Assembly: GCA_024734555.1 (NCBI GenBank)
Contig: JANPWX010000215.1
Span: forward strand, 3,001,071 to 3,065,070
Source: Trochalopteron elliotii
Taxonomy: Eukaryota > Chordata > Aves > Passeriformes > Leiothrichidae
Length of the DNA stretch: 64,000 nucleotides
Direction: 5' to 3'
The notes under the pieces are model-generated. The model was not told the DNA's origin and made no database searches. It saw only the letters and a list, made by a program, of their open reading frames with translations. The first letter of the stretch is position 1; every line of letters starts with the position of its first letter. Positions 13,697 through 27,510 of the stretch are shown piece after piece. The position numbers were made by a program, and so were the translations under genes.

Positions 13697-16600
13697 AGTA
13701 TGCCACAGGCTAAACACTATTTTCTGCTTTGACATTTCTCTCCATGGATGATTTAAAGGAATTTTCCACCAACATTTCTAAGGATTTTGAGAAATATTTT
13801 AAGAAATAAACTACATGGAAGGAAAAGTACCATATTTACTTCATGTTATGTCTATCAGGTTTTAAATACTGATGGTTTTAGGTACTGTCAATTATTGCTA
13901 AAGCTTTTCACTTTTTTTCTGTTCTTTTGATTTGACTGCACTTCAACTAGAAGAGTACTTCCTTGGGAGTTCATGTGTGACATACAACCATAAATATCTG
14001 GCATCTTTTTCAAAGCACAAGTTGTGGTGCATCTTCTAAACTATACAAGCATATAAACTTCATCTCAAGAATCTTAAAAGTGCTTAGAAATCAATAATTG
14101 AGTGTTTTGTAAGAGCATCATCAACTCTCTAGTGATGACTTAAGAGGACTTTGAAAAAAGGTCATTGTGTAATACTTGAGAAAGTGTAACTCCTCTCACC
14201 TTCAGCATTAAAACACCTCTTCATCTTAAAAATAATTGCATAATAATGCACATGAAGCAAATAATTTACTTCCATGTATAGATATTGCATACCAAAATAG
14301 TGTCCATTGTTGGATAATTAAAATTTCATTGTAGCTACTAAATACACAGACAAGTGGGAAATTCTGATATATTGTTTTTAGAAACAATGAAATCCCCATC
14401 TATATGAAGTCTAATTCTCTATAAGACTACAGTGCTCAAAAATTGGTGCAATTCAGTGCACTGGAGAAAACAAGGGCCTTCAAATACATGAAAGGTGGTG
14501 CGCTTCAGACTACTGTGATTTGTTTTAGCCTTAAGAAAGTTTACTGAACTGGTGGTATGTTGCTACTTTGGCAGAAAAACATAGCTGATGGACAAAAATT
14601 AAGCTTTGTTGCAGTCAGTGTTCAAATGCTCTATTTGTTCAATTCAACACATTCACCTATACCTAAATTGACAGGTAACTTAAAAAAAAGAAAGAAAGAT
14701 TATGCCTATTCTATTGACCTCCTCTAGACAAACAGAGCAGAGAAGTAGGAATTTGCAATTTTTCAACTTTGGCAACAAATCTACCTACATTTACTTTAAG
14801 TAAGCTTTTTTTGATCTGTCCCATAAATCTCTATGTAAATCTGTATTACCTTGGTGGAAATATTTCTGTTAATTTCAGAAGGGTTTAATCACATTAAATC
14901 CCAGTTTTTTACACCCTTCCACTACATTTTTTCTAAGGAATATTTACCCTAATGTCACATATAAAATGGTGTGAAAGAATTAGAGTAAAACTTGCCTCCA
15001 TAAGTGAATTTTTAAATTTGTAGTATTATGGAGGTGAAGGTGGGGAGCTGCTTGTTTTAAACTTAGTTGGAATGGAAGCTATATTTCCCTGGAAACATTT
15101 AACATTAATAGTAGGTTAGCAATTTGGCATAAAGAGTTACCTATTTAAGTCTCATATGGTACTTAATTGTGTTTTGTTCCCTTACCCATAAAGTCTAGAA
15201 AAGAAAGAAGCCAAAGAAGAGAGCATAAGCATTAGTTTTAAATATTCAACTATCTTGGCTTGTGTCATATAATAAACATGCTTCCAGCAATTCATATAAA
15301 CCAGTCACAGTAAGAAGCTTCTTACTCTTTCACTGTGAGGATGCACACTGTGACAGAGGCATTTTTAAGAATCCAATTTACTACTCTTTCCCTAAAGAAA
15401 AGGGCTAAAATGAAGAGATGTCAGGTGACTCTGAGTTTTCAGCTGATCTCAGGATCTGAGGCACCAGAAGGGTTTGATCATCTCAAGATGCGTTCCCCCA
15501 AACTGGCTTCAAAGCCTTATGACCCTCTGTTTCACTGGACATGTCCATAATAAATCGTTGAGGATATGCAGAGAAAGGCAAATTGAGTTCCATTGCAACA
15601 ATAATGTGGTATCATGAAAAAAGCATAGATGTTGTAGACCTATATGTTCTTATCCCAGGTGTGTCTCCACGTTGCAAACTAATATCACTACACCTTATAC
15701 CACGTCAATACACTTAACTGCAAATTTCAATGTCTCTGCTCTCAATGTTCCATTTTCCTGCTTTATATCAGTTATTCCAAAGGAAAGCCTTCAGAAAATA
15801 CGCAATATTGTGGCACACAAGTGTATGGAATGGAGATGACTTCTGTATAGGTAATAGTAATTAATGGTAAGAAATGTGCCACAGTCATTTTTAAAGTAAA
15901 GCTGCTTTATTAGTTAACATTCGAATGTTCAATAATTCAATTTAGAAGAACAAGTTTTCCTGGAATGTTATGGTGTGTTAGAACAATCAAACACCTCTAA
16001 AATACCTGTTCAAGGAAATACAACTCACTAGTTGTAAATGACAAATTAACAATAATTTCTTTAATTCTTTACAGGACCTGTAACAGGATGCACCCAGTTT
16101 TCAGGTACATGACTGTAGAAGACCTCATTGCCATCAGAAAGTTCCCCCACCTTGCAGAAATAAAACCTTAACTACTGAAATTTTATAGCTAATGCAGATA
16201 TTATTAGTTTAATTATATACTCCTACTGTAAACTTATGATGCAAGAAATGCCTGACTCAGGCAAAAACTTAATACACAACTGATTTTCCAAGTTGGAGAA
16301 ACACTTAGGTCTATGTTTCAGGACTGAAAGTGTTGGTCTTAGGGAATGGATATTCAAATTGTAAGATGCAAGAATAACAAAGAATGCCAAAATAAAATAT
16401 CATTAAATTCTCATAAGTTTTTGTTCTATTGTCTTTTAAATTAATGTTTCCTTTCTCAGAACAGAAATTGCTCTTACCATTTTTTGTGTAAAATGCTTAT
16501 CACAGCCTCCATTTATAAAAAGTTGATGGTATGAAAGATTCTTAAGAAATGTTTTTCACATGAATGGTTTGTAAAATCTAAAGCAGATTTCAGTTGAGAT

Positions 16601-17311
16601 TTTTCTTTTCTTTTCAAGTTCTTGTAGTTAGCTGAGAAAAATGGTTCTTGTCTTTTTCCCCCCTTCCAGTTTTCATAGGGTTACTCTACAATATAATACC
16701 TCTGGGTTCAAGACATTCATATTAACGCTAGAGAGAACAATTGTCTGTGTGACATATGCCCATGTGAGAAGGACTGAAACTTGTGATATTGTAAGGGCCT
16801 CAAGTGCAGCTTGAAGAAAACACTTCCTCTCAGGGGTGGTGGAGGTTATGTAAATCCTGTCAAGGGTATCTAATGCCAACTGCGTGGCACAAGGCTGCCG
16901 TAGGGTGAGACTTGAGGGATTGCTCAGGACAGCAAAGCAGCACTGACTAGACTACTGAAAATGCTGGATAGATTTATCAGCATAAAAATGTGGTGAGAAC
17001 TGCAGGGGCCATGCTACAGGTGTTGGTTAACTTTTCTTGTTTTCTCTGAACAGAGGACAACTGCTTCCTTTTCTTACCAGGTCAGATTTAAGTAACAAAG
17101 AAATCAATATATAAACACTTAGGAGAGACCAGATGGTGAAAGATAAATGACAAGGATCAATTTAATAAAACCTATCAGGCCTAAATAAACCAAACCATCT
17201 CTGAAAAAAATTAAAAGAGATGGTTTGCTGGGTAAAGTGATTGTAATTGTTTTAATAGATTTTTACATGTAGTCTGTCCTGGAATCTTTATAGAAGAAAC
17301 TGAAAAGTAGG

Positions 17312-17600
17312 GCTGGAACACACCTCAGGAGGCTGTCTAGTCCATCTTGTGCTCCAAGTAACAAGTGGCACAAACCCCACATCTAACATATTTGTCTAAC
17401 TGGTTTCTAAAAACCTCCAGCAACAGAGAATCCAGTCTCCCTAGGCAAACTACTTCACTGCTTAACTGTCCCTTATAGCAAGACTGTTGTTCTTGATGGT
17501 CAAGCTAGTCACATTACTTCTTGCCCTATCCAGAGACCTCTCCCTTTGGGCATTAATTTTTTATCTATAGAAGCCTTAACATTTCTTGAGAATTTTGTTT
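17312..17600 (-). mobile_element. Old CR1 LINE 3' fragment
   Basis: The plus strand reads GGCTGGAACACACCTCAGGA, then CTAGTCCATCTTGTGCTCC, AAAACCTCCAGCAACAGAGA and CTCCCTAGGCAAACTACTTC. This follows the reverse complement of an old CR1 3' end of the type shared among birds and other sauropsids. It is much more diverged than the other CR1 copies here and lacks a clean 3' octamer, so it is probably an ancient insertion. The right boundary is vague; weak similarity may continue to about 17650. Confidence 0.75.
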
Positions 17601-19496
17601 TAAACAATAGATTACCTCAAATCTTTCATCTTTGCATACTACTCATCCTCTGGCCCACAGATTAAAGACTACTGATAGAACATGAGGGTAGATACTGCAG
17701 ACAGAAATAAAAAAAATAGTACTAATTCCAATATTAAGATTAATATTCTGCATTCAGGTTTTGAGAATAATAATGAAAGCACACCATAAGCATAAGTTCT
17801 TCCATGAAGGCAAATGCCAACTTACCTAACAATTTTACAACTTTCACCATATTCTCTTATCATTTCTGCAGGTATCATCACCCAACTGCAGAAATGGATG
17901 TTCAAAATCAGGTGTAATAACAGTAGCTTTTTTTCCACATATAAATATTTATAGCTCACTACATTCAAATGAAGATCAGCCTTAGTTGCCTATGGGATTT
18001 AAAATAAAGTAGTACATAGATATGAGGTATGTTCTAAACTCTTTTTTTAGAAGACAGTATTTGAGATGTTATAATGGAAAGGAATCAGGTTATTCCATTT
18101 GTGATCTATTAAAAAAAATACAGCTTAAATTCATATTGTAAATATTTCCATCTACTACACTTCCTTTGACTTCTCAACCACTGTGATGTCAATGAAAAAA
18201 GTTAACTTGTCATTTGGCTACTATAAAAGGAAAAAGACATTTTAGATCCATTCCATGTTTAAAATGTAAATACCTTGCATATTTCTACAGGCTGGTAACA
18301 GTCTATCTAAACAACAGAAATGGAGAAGTTCAGTATGGAAGCTCTGTCTTTTCAATGTATTCTGTCAGTTATGAACAAATAGCTGGTGGAATAGCTGACT
18401 TTATTCCAAAAAGAGGCTGTGTTTTGTTTCTGTAGTGGAAACTGAGTGATTGTGATATGTACTACACACACAAAAAAAGATTATATGAAGATAAAAGGTA
18501 ACTAAAAACATCCTTCTGCACTCCCAAGCAGCTTCCTACATCTTTTTTAGGATTTTCCAAGAGTAAAGGAAGAATAAAAACTTCACAACTTATCTCACCC
18601 ATCCAATTAGAGAGTGAAACAGTCTGTTTGCTTCTCCCAGGGTATTGTACATAATCCGTCTCATGCAACGTGGAGTTGTAGTACAAAATTTTTGCAAATG
18701 ATATCAATTTGCTTTGTCCCAAAGAAAAGAAATTCTGCTTAAGGCACAGACATATTCAAGAATTAGAAAATATCAAAGACCAAGCTGGCCATAACCAATT
18801 TTATGTAAGAACTTCATGTTACATTTGAAATAATGAAATAACGTTTGGCAAATTAAGTCTGAAACTCTTCACCTTCCTGAGCTTAAGTGAGACCTTTAAT
18901 TCATTTTTACCTCAGGGTGTTTTGTTAGTTAATTAAATGCAATGTGGTAATGCAGAGCTCAATGGAGGTCTCTTCTTCAGATAGAGCACCTGTCCCTCAG
19001 ATGTTAATAGCTTCTTCAATATGCAGAATTTGGGGGTGGTGTGATAACATACATGGAGACAGAGGTATGACTGTAACCTGAACTTTGGTATAGATCTGTC
19101 TGCTTCCTTCCTTATTGTTAGTTTTCATGTCTCTTCACTGCTTCTTGTATCTCCCTTGACTCTTACTTTCTATATATTGATGGAGACTTTGAAAGCCAAA
19201 AACCACTGTAAGGGCAGGAAATGCAAAGTATGGTCACTTTCTGCATCCTATTATGAAATAAAATTGCTCAGTATCTTTGTGCAACATGAGGATTCATTTA
19301 TTGATTCAGAGTACCATCATTATACTAGAAAATTGTGTAATATATTGCTACCTTTCAACAACACAAAGTGGGGGGAAGGGAGGAAAAGCAGAGAAAGATA
19401 AATGATAAACCAAAGAACTCCTTTTGTCAAGCAAACATAATCATCCTGTGGACAGACTCTGAAATGATACCTCTAGCAACTTAATTATTTTGTATG
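17601..19496. other. Gene-free spacer
   Basis: AT-rich unique sequence between two CR1 fragments. I see no exon, RNA gene or clear repeat. Confidence 0.5.
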
Positions 19497-20545
19497 ATAG
19501 AATCACTGAGTGGTCTGATTTGGAAGGGATTTTAAAGATAATCTTGTTTCAAGGGACACCTTCCTGTAGACCAGATTGCTTGAATCTCCATCCCACCTGG
19601 CCTTGAATGCTTCCACAACTTTTTTCATCAACCTGTTCTGGTGCCTCCTCACTCTCACAGTGAAGAATGTCTTCCAAGTATCTAATCTAAACCTTCCCTA
19701 AATAATTTGAAATCATTACTCCATGTCCTATTACGATATGCTCTTGCAAAAAAATCCCTCAGCAGCTATCTTCTAGGCCTTCTTCAAGTACACTGAAAGG
19801 TTGCAATAAGGTCTCTCTTGGAACCTTCTCTTGTCCAGGCTGAACAGTCCAATCCTCTCCGCTTTAGAGTTCTCCATCCCTCTAATCAGCTTTGTGGCAC
19901 CCTTCTGGGCCTGCTCTAACAGGTCAATGTCCTTCCCCTGCTGAGGACCCTAGAGCTGGACACAGCTCTCCAGATGGGTGGTCATGATTGTGAAGTAGAG
20001 GGGCACAATGCCTTTCCTCACCCTGCTGTCCACGCTCCTTTTGATGTGGTCCAGGACACGTTTGGCCCTCTGGGCTGTGAGCACTCACTGCCAGTTCATG
20101 GCCAGCCTCTCATCCACCAGCACCCCCAAGACCTTCTTGTCAGGACTTCTCATCCATTCACCCCCCACACTGTGCTGATACTGGGGATTGGCCCTTGCTC
20201 TTGGCTTCATTGAATTTCATGTGGTTACCTTAGACTCCCCTACCAAGTTTGTCAAGGTCCCTCTTCATTTTCCCCCAGCCCCCATCTTGCAGTCCATCCA
20301 TTAGAGAGGTGTGGAAAGAGAGACTGCCATAGAAGGCTGAGACAAAAACGCTGCTGAGCATCTCAGCCTTCTCCTCATTTGTTACCAGTCTGCCAGCCTT
20401 GCTCATCAGAGGGGTTCTGCTTTCTTTAACCTTCCCTTCCTGGCTGACATACCCATAGAAGCACTTGTTATTCTTTGCATCCTTTGCTAAGTTCAGCTCC
20501 AACTCCACCTTGGCTCTGCCTTATATGTGCTGGAACACGGCCATT
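19497..20545 (-). mobile_element. CR1 LINE with internal loss of the RT core
   Basis: The left end reads GATAGAATCACTGAGTGGTC and leads into AAGGGACACCTTCCTGTAGA, the reverse complement of the CR1 3' end, so the element lies on the minus strand. Minus-strand translation from about 20.5 kb shows the ORF2 stretch between endonuclease and reverse transcriptase (phrases LELNLAKDAKNNKCFYGYVS and EEKAEMLSSVFVSAFY). It then passes abruptly, near 20.28 kb, into the ORF2 C-terminal region (KRDLDKLGRG and MKFNEAKSK). The reverse transcriptase catalytic core that should lie between is missing. Stops and frame changes show it is inactive. The 5' part is truncated around 20545. Confidence 0.92.
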
Positions 20546-21402
20546 TCTGCATTTCCTAAACTAGACTTTTGGGTAGATAACTCTACTTCTATCTTTGAAA
20601 AATAATCCCTCATATTCAAGAAAATGAGCATGAATATCTTTCACTGAACAGCCTCTAGGCCCAAGTTAAAAAGATGTACAGAAAAACCTTATTGATAATC
20701 ATTGATAATGATCTGCAAAACAAATAAAAGCCACTTTATGATATTCTTCAATGGCCCTTTCCAAATGCTGGAAATACTTTCCTTTGAACACAGCAGTTAT
20801 CTTCTGTCTAAATTACCTTTCTCTCTAGGTTTACCTGTTGCCAAGAGACCTCTTAAGGCCCCTGAGTATTATATAAGCATAAAACGGTAATGAATAGGAC
20901 TCCATTTCTACATATCTATGAAGACATAGATAGTTAATGACTAAATGATATTTGGATATTTTAATTATATTGGTTCAGGGAATATTCAGATTTAACACAC
21001 TCCTGTCCTACTAAAATAAAATAGATGAGTTTATATGCTTTTCCCGCTATTCCCAGGAATGATGTATCTTAGGTATCCTATGACTGTGAGTCAAGTCTCA
21101 TGATAATTTTTAATGAACTAATTAATTGTAAAGACACCTATAAAATGGGTTTGAGTTATACATTTTACAAGATCTAAATTTAAGTTTTACCTTAGTGCTG
21201 GTGTACAAGCAGCCTCCAGGACCTTTCTACACTTGAAAACACTCTTACACAAGTCATTCACACCTCTCTGATGAAACTGTAAAGAGCAGCAGTCAAGGAG
21301 GCAAAAAACAACAGTAATTCATATTCTGCTGTCCAGAACTGGCTGGGAAGGAAGTCAAAACAGGTGAGCAATGAGAAGGTTCTGAAAACATTTCAGAGAG
21401 GG
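20546..21402. other. Gene-free spacer
   Basis: AT-rich unique DNA between a CR1 copy and an LTR. No exon, RNA gene or recognisable element was found. Confidence 0.5.
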
Positions 21403-21961
21403 TGTAGTGGTTTAAAAGCAAAACGAGTGAGAGGCTCCAAGTCAGAAATACAATTTAATAATAATAATAAAAAAGGTAAAATAAAATAAAATAAATTCAA
21501 TAATACAAGAGTAATAAGTAATAAGAGTAATAAGACAGAGTCAGAATACAACCTGAGCAGGATGATGTAAGCAATCCAAATGAGGGGGTCTTCCTGAAGC
21601 AGTGATCCCATAGAAAGGTCTGGTAGCTCTGGTCCCATGGGAATCCAGTGGGTAAGGGCTCTCTGTACTGTCCCAAATCCCAGATTATATCCAGGTGAGA
21701 ATGCTTGGCTCCTCCCCCTGGGTGGAGCATCTCACAATGGGATGATGAGTCATACAGGGGGTCCTTAATGGCCCATTAAAGAGAGAGAACTCGCGGAGGG
21801 AGTTGCCTATGAGTCATGCAGCAGGCATGTGATGGGCCGTTAACAGAGGACACATTAACAGAAGAGAGCCTGGGAGAACACTGCTTCAGCAATTGGATTC
21901 AACAGTTCATGAAGATGGTGATAGAATACTTTGTGCATATCTTATACTACAACCCAGGACA
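21403..21961 (-). mobile_element. Solo-type retroviral LTR, ERVL-like
   Basis: A 559-bp block is bounded by TGTAGTGGTT on the left and AACCCAGGACA on the right; read on the minus strand it runs TGTCCTGGGTT ... ACCACTACA, the TG...CA ends of a long terminal repeat. The flanking 5-mers are GAGGG and GATGG, a 5-bp target duplication with one mismatch, as expected for an ERVL-type integration. On the minus strand a GGATATAATC TATA-like box follows two perfect TGACTCA motifs. No gag, pol or env sequence adjoins it, so it is probably a solo LTR left by recombination. Its younger look (GC-rich, CpGs kept) contrasts with the surrounding DNA. Family assignment rests on duplication length and general style only. 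Confidence 0.82.
21743..21819 (-). promoter_or_regulatory. Paired AP-1-type sites in the LTR U3
   Basis: TGAGTCA occurs at 21746-21752 and again at 21810-21816; each reverse-complements to TGACTCA, the consensus for AP-1 (Fos/Jun) binding. They lie about 64 bp apart in the part of the LTR expected to be U3, upstream of the TATA-like box in minus orientation. Binding is inferred from motif identity only. Confidence 0.5.
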
Positions 21962-24900
21962 GATGGACTGAAAGACAGTTCTGCAGTAGATTTGTTATGC
22001 TTCTAACTTTCCAGGAAAAACATATATGACCTCTAGTAATATTACATTTGGTACCTATTGCAGACAGAGGATAAATAAAGATTCTCCAAGAGTCTTGGCA
22101 GACAAATTAAATGACTGTGAACCCATAAGGAGAGGGAGAAAAATCCAGTGTGATAAAAAAGCTCTCAAGTGTGACCTTATAACACGGGAACAAATTAGAA
22201 ATTCTTTTTCTTGCCTAGATTTTCAAATATGTTAAGTTCAGATTTTTTTTTCTTTAGTTGTCTAACTAAAGTCTACAAAGAAATAGATAATATGCCTGTT
22301 AAGTGTCACCAAAGAAAACAAAAAAAAAAAGTATGTCCAGTACTAAAAGTAAAGAAAAAAAATTAAATTCAAACCATAGAAATAGAAAAAAGTGGTTCTA
22401 TGTGATCTGAAACCACCTCAGAGGATGACTTCTGCTATTACTCTACTTTTGTATTTACCAGGTTCATAATCTGTTAAAGCATGATTTGGCACATGTATCT
22501 AGCTCTATGGTACCATGTAACATTTGGAAGTTTTAAAGAAACTTACCCTGGTGCAAGGTATAACTCATTATAAATGTCTAGCAAACAAACATCTGTTTTG
22601 CTTTTCAATGGGACTAAACAAAATTATATATGGAACTCAGCAAGAATCTTTAAGACAAGATAATGCTGCTGACATAACTGTTCTTTAGCATTTCTAATAA
22701 TAAAATCCCATATAACTCTTACGTTTCCCAAAGGGGTAAGAAGATACCTCCTGTCCAGTGAACAATTTGGCTCTAATTCCTACAGAATGCTTAAATATTC
22801 TTTTTAGCCTTCAGAGTTTTCTGTTGTCTTTTCCTTCAACCTATAAATTTATCCAGACATTCATTGTAGCCTTACCTAATATTCAACCATTATTGACCGT
22901 CTGCCTGAGGTTTTATTGATGAGCAGTATTTATTCACTGAAAAATATAGTGATGAAGCAATAGCTACAAACCCTCTGCGAGTTCTGTTCCTGCATCTAGA
23001 AGAGGGAAAATGTACTCAAAAAAAACCTCAATCTTTTGTGTTCCTGGAAAAAAACCTTGATCTTTATTCATTCCCACAGCAGTAATAAGGAAAAAAAAAA
23101 AGCTTTGAAAGCACCTGCTCTTATTTTCAAAGTTAAGTATCTTGTCATCATTCACATAGCTTAAAGAGCAACTTCAAGATTATGAGTCCTGAGCTTGTGA
23201 ATTGGAATTGCACACCTAATTTGCACAGCTTCCTTTCCCCAATACACAGAGAATGAGAGAATTACAGCTTTATGCAGACCTGTCCATATTTAAGTATAAA
23301 TTCTTTATAGAAATTGAATAAAAATTTCTACTGTGTTCATATATCTATTGAATGGAATAGTGCTGTGAAAAATGTAAAGCACCAGGAGAAACAAGGCAAT
23401 GTGTTTAACAATGTAAGAAAGACAATAAAGTAACTTAGAAGCAAACACAAGAAGTTATTTCCACTTGGTAATGCTTGTTAGGTCAGTTGTCTTTTTCTAA
23501 GCAGAGGGCATTTGATCCTTCCAGTGAATAGAATTCTCTAAATTGCTTCCTGTTTCAGAATCTGTGAAACCACAGGGTGAACATCCTCAGGAAACCCAGG
23601 TAGGTTGACTATGGTCAAAGTGGCTGCTTCAGGAGCTGCTTGTGCTATTGGAAACTTGATTTACAACAGGGTAAAGGTTGAAAGCTCAAAGATCATGAAA
23701 TACAGACAAAATAACAATACAGGCAATGACTCTTCTGCTTTTGCAAAACTCATATGAACAAAAAGGTACCTGAATTCCTCTTCTGTACCACAGTGAAGAA
23801 AGGAAGTTCAAGGAGAAAATATTTATCTTTGAACAGATGAACAGAAAAAAACATTAAATAAAAAAGCAATCATGCTAGCTTGTTGCTAAATTTCTAACTT
23901 GACAAAATAAATCTTACACAAGTAGGGCACATGCAAGTGGTAAGGTTTACAAGGTAAATCAGAAAAAAACCCACAGGCCTTTATGAAACAGAAGTTTCAT
24001 ACAGCAGGTGTTTCTGGGGCTTGAGCAATTTCTATCTCTATTTTGAGGTATCAAATGCTGACCATTAGGTGACAATAACCAAAACATATACAGAATTCAT
24101 AAAATTGGAGTTGAAGTATGTCTCAGTCTGATGGCAAGTAAGTTAAAAGTTTGGGTTTAAGCGATGTCTTCTGATTGCTACTAGGTAAACTCTGCTGGCC
24201 ACATTCTCCAGTCCTGTACAGGCATTCCACTGCTGAACAGTGCCCAAACTCACAAAAACATTGACAACATAAAAAAGTGTTGTAGACACACACATGTAGT
24301 TCCTGTATTCTTTTTTAAGGTGGGTATTCTTTTTAAAGTGTCAGCTTCATATAGAACTTATTTAAATGTTTAGATGCATAGACATCTGAAATACTAGGTG
24401 AAAACAATACTTCTAAAATGGAATATACACTTAGAGGTATTTAGTTTAATTTTAGGTCAGCAATTTCATCAACAATTATACATATCACATGAAATAAGTA
24501 CCCAATTTTTTTTACTCATTTACTTTCAAACTAAATTTTTAGCTTATTATACAGAGGCTAGATCTGAGACAGTCCCAAGTCACTGAGGACATGTACTTAA
24601 AAGAATATCAAGGAGCAAAAAAAAGATATTTTTAAATTTTATTCTTTATCTAGTAAGATAGCATAATTTCATTTTATCCATGGATTTGGTGGTTTTTTTG
24701 ATTACTTGTTTAAAGTTTAATTTTTATTACATTTTTATGTCTTCTCTGACAATAGCAACATGGTGCTTAACATTAGTAGTTAACTATTAGTCGTAAGTTT
24801 GTACCCAAGACCAACAACTTGAACCGTAGTACAACTATTGGTAGCAATAACTATTCTGGGAATGAAATTTGTCAAATGTTGTCAAAAACTTTAGGGCATA

Positions 24901-27510
24901 CTGTTATATAAGTTTCTGGGTCATTGTTTTCTTGTACTGTATGAATAGGAGTGACATTTTTGTGTCACTTTTACAATCAGAACAACATATTTTTAATAAA
25001 TAGCTTTGTAATGTAAATAACTTTGTTGACAGTATCACAATTCACCTAGAAATCTGCTGCCTGGAATTTTCATTGACATCTATCTGTAGTCAAATGTACT
25101 GCAAGAGAAACCTCAAGAAAACATATTTTCCTTCTCGAAAAGAAATGTTTCTGTCCCTGCATTGCTATCAACACAAGCTCTTCTCCAAATATCTCCACAG
25201 AAAAAAACCACAAGAGATATTCTGCTTTAAGGAACAGCTTTCTTGACTGCTCTATGCATTATATTTATCCAACACTTGCAATAGATGCACTGATGTAAGA
25301 AGTGGAACTGAACTGTGTGGAAAGGGTGCTTACTGTGCAGAGACACACACAGACTTGTGTATGTGTATGTCCAGGGAACTTGCACCCTCAACCACACCAG
25401 TGCTGTCATATTTTCCTTAATGTGAGGTGACCCACTAGAGCAGATATTAAAGTCCCCTGTGCTGTCCAAAAGTGTATTCTCACCCTAAGGAGATCACTAA
25501 AAGTTACAATCACATCCTAAATTTCTGTTCTCAGAAATATTAGTCGGGCTGGTAGAATTCTTGAACTAGAGCAGGCCACAAAAGAACTTAGTACTGTGTG
25601 ACAAACACACAAGGAGTATGTGAGTTGTATCTGTGCAGTTCACCAATTTCATTGAAGAGGTGACCTTGATGCATGGAAGACAATATTAAGCCTGCACACT
25701 GTGAAAATGCTCTACTTTATGCTTGTTTCAAAACAAGGAACCAGCTACATCCAACTCATCCCTAGGTAAAAATGTTTATCTTTCCAGTGACTCCATGAAA
25801 TGTTTAACTCTGTGTATTCAGGATAATTAGGATTTGACCACATTAAATAGAAAAGCTATAGTTTGACAGACCTTTCTTCCTTCTGATCTACAAAGTAGGA
25901 GCTATAGTCTTAGAATGGTTATTGTTCTCAGCAGGATGACAAATCTCACCTTAAATTTAGAGAATCTATATTTAAAGTCTGAAACCTAAGGAATCTGAAG
26001 TTTTCAGTAAGAAGATAATTTCTGCATAGCATTTTGCATACAAATGCTACGTACTTGACTCAAACTAATATAGATGCCACAGAGTCAGACAGGAACTCAA
26101 AGTCTTCCTTGGTTATCAATGTCACTAAGAAAGGGAAGCAAAAATTAAACTTGACTCATTATGCCATTGATGCAGAAAGCAAGCCAGTTGGTGCCACTGC
26201 AAAGGGATAAAAACAGTAAAGTAGTCCGTCAGTCTCTACCAATTAAATGAACAGGCACATTTGGGGTAAATAAACACGTGTGATAAACCTGCTGAGTTGC
26301 AAAAGAGCATTCATACTTTGTACAAAGCTGCTTTGGAAGTTTAAGTATCCAGCGTGTTCTTATAAAAGCTCTAAAGGATAAATTTTAATATAGCAGAATC
26401 TACTAAAAAACTGTGAAAAGAGGTATCATAAATTATCATGAAGCTGTGTAACTTTTCTGAATGGTTTAATTCAAAGTTGACATATAACTCCATAAATTCC
26501 ATATCCTTATTTTAACCAGGAGTATATGGCCTCAAACTGAAAGCTAAATGATGATTATACGGCTTTTATTTCCTATTTGTAGACAAATCATTTGAATACC
26601 ACAAGGTAATGCAGAATTAAGAAATGTGAGGGGTTTAGTTGGATTGCAAAGCAAATTAACAATGATAGGGATTCTAAAACAAGCTTAATTGGTATTTAAT
26701 TCTAATTTCACTTGAAGGAAAAATATTAAATTCTGTTATCAATGTTGTCATCAACTTATTATTCATCATTAACTCCAGGTTAAATCTGCTGGCTGACTTT
26801 CTGTTACGATTACTGTTTTCTTGTCTGAGACAGTAGGTTGCACTATTAGATACCCTACATATATTAGAGTGCAATAAACTCATATAGACATTTCTTTCTC
26901 TTTCTCTAGTAAAAGCCAGAAAAATTTTTAAAAGTTAAAATACCAAAAAACCCAACCCCCCAAAGCACCTAGTCTGCTAGCAATACAGTATTTGGATTAA
27001 AAACAGTTTCTTGAATGCAAAAAAATGTCAAGGTGGAAACTGTCTACTAGAATTAGCACACTAGGGAATTTTTAAAGAACCAATAATCAATGATCTTTTC
27101 CTGAAGTGCTGAATGAATTTACATCAGTTGGCTGTTAGGAAAAAAAACCTAAAAATTTAAATTCCTTTCCACAGGTAAGATTTTGTTATAAATATGAGTC
27201 AACTACAGCAGCTTACCTCAGTAACAGTAGCCATTATTTCTATATGTGATGTCCACAAGCAAGATATCAAGGGAAAACCTTAAAAATATACCAAAAATTA
27301 AGTCTTAAAGGATATGGTAAAGAATGAGGATTTCTGTTGCTGCTTATGAGTGTCTGCTTTATGGATTATCAGAAGCCTTTGCTTTCACAGGTTGGTGTAG
27401 TTTGTCACTTTTCACCAGTCCTAAATGCATATACAAAAGATGATAGGAAACAAAGGATTATGAATAATGAAGTCTTGAGAATAAAAAATGCCAGTTACAG
27501 GCAGATAAAG

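Larger units (their letters stand above)
2431..17311. other. Long gene-free region with minor simple repeats
   Basis: About 15 kb in which I see no coding exon, RNA gene or clear interspersed repeat. It holds small AT and A-rich simple repeats (listed separately) and an isolated CpG cluster near 9.51 kb. The open frames here, for example around 4.4-4.7 kb and 10.4-10.8 kb, lack family resemblance and flanking splice signals. It reads as distal intergenic DNA on the 3' side of DGKB. Confidence 0.5.

Noticed and set aside
16673..16879. Minus-strand 68-codon frame with ordinary-looking amino-acid composition
   Set aside because: It looks more protein-like than its neighbours, but I recognise no family and see no convincing splice acceptor and donor pair. 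A decayed transposon fragment remains possible.
25227..25469. Minus-strand frame with a GDFNIC phrase like the CR1 endonuclease
   Set aside because: Only a few residues match, and the flanking translation does not follow CR1, so it is not called as a repeat.
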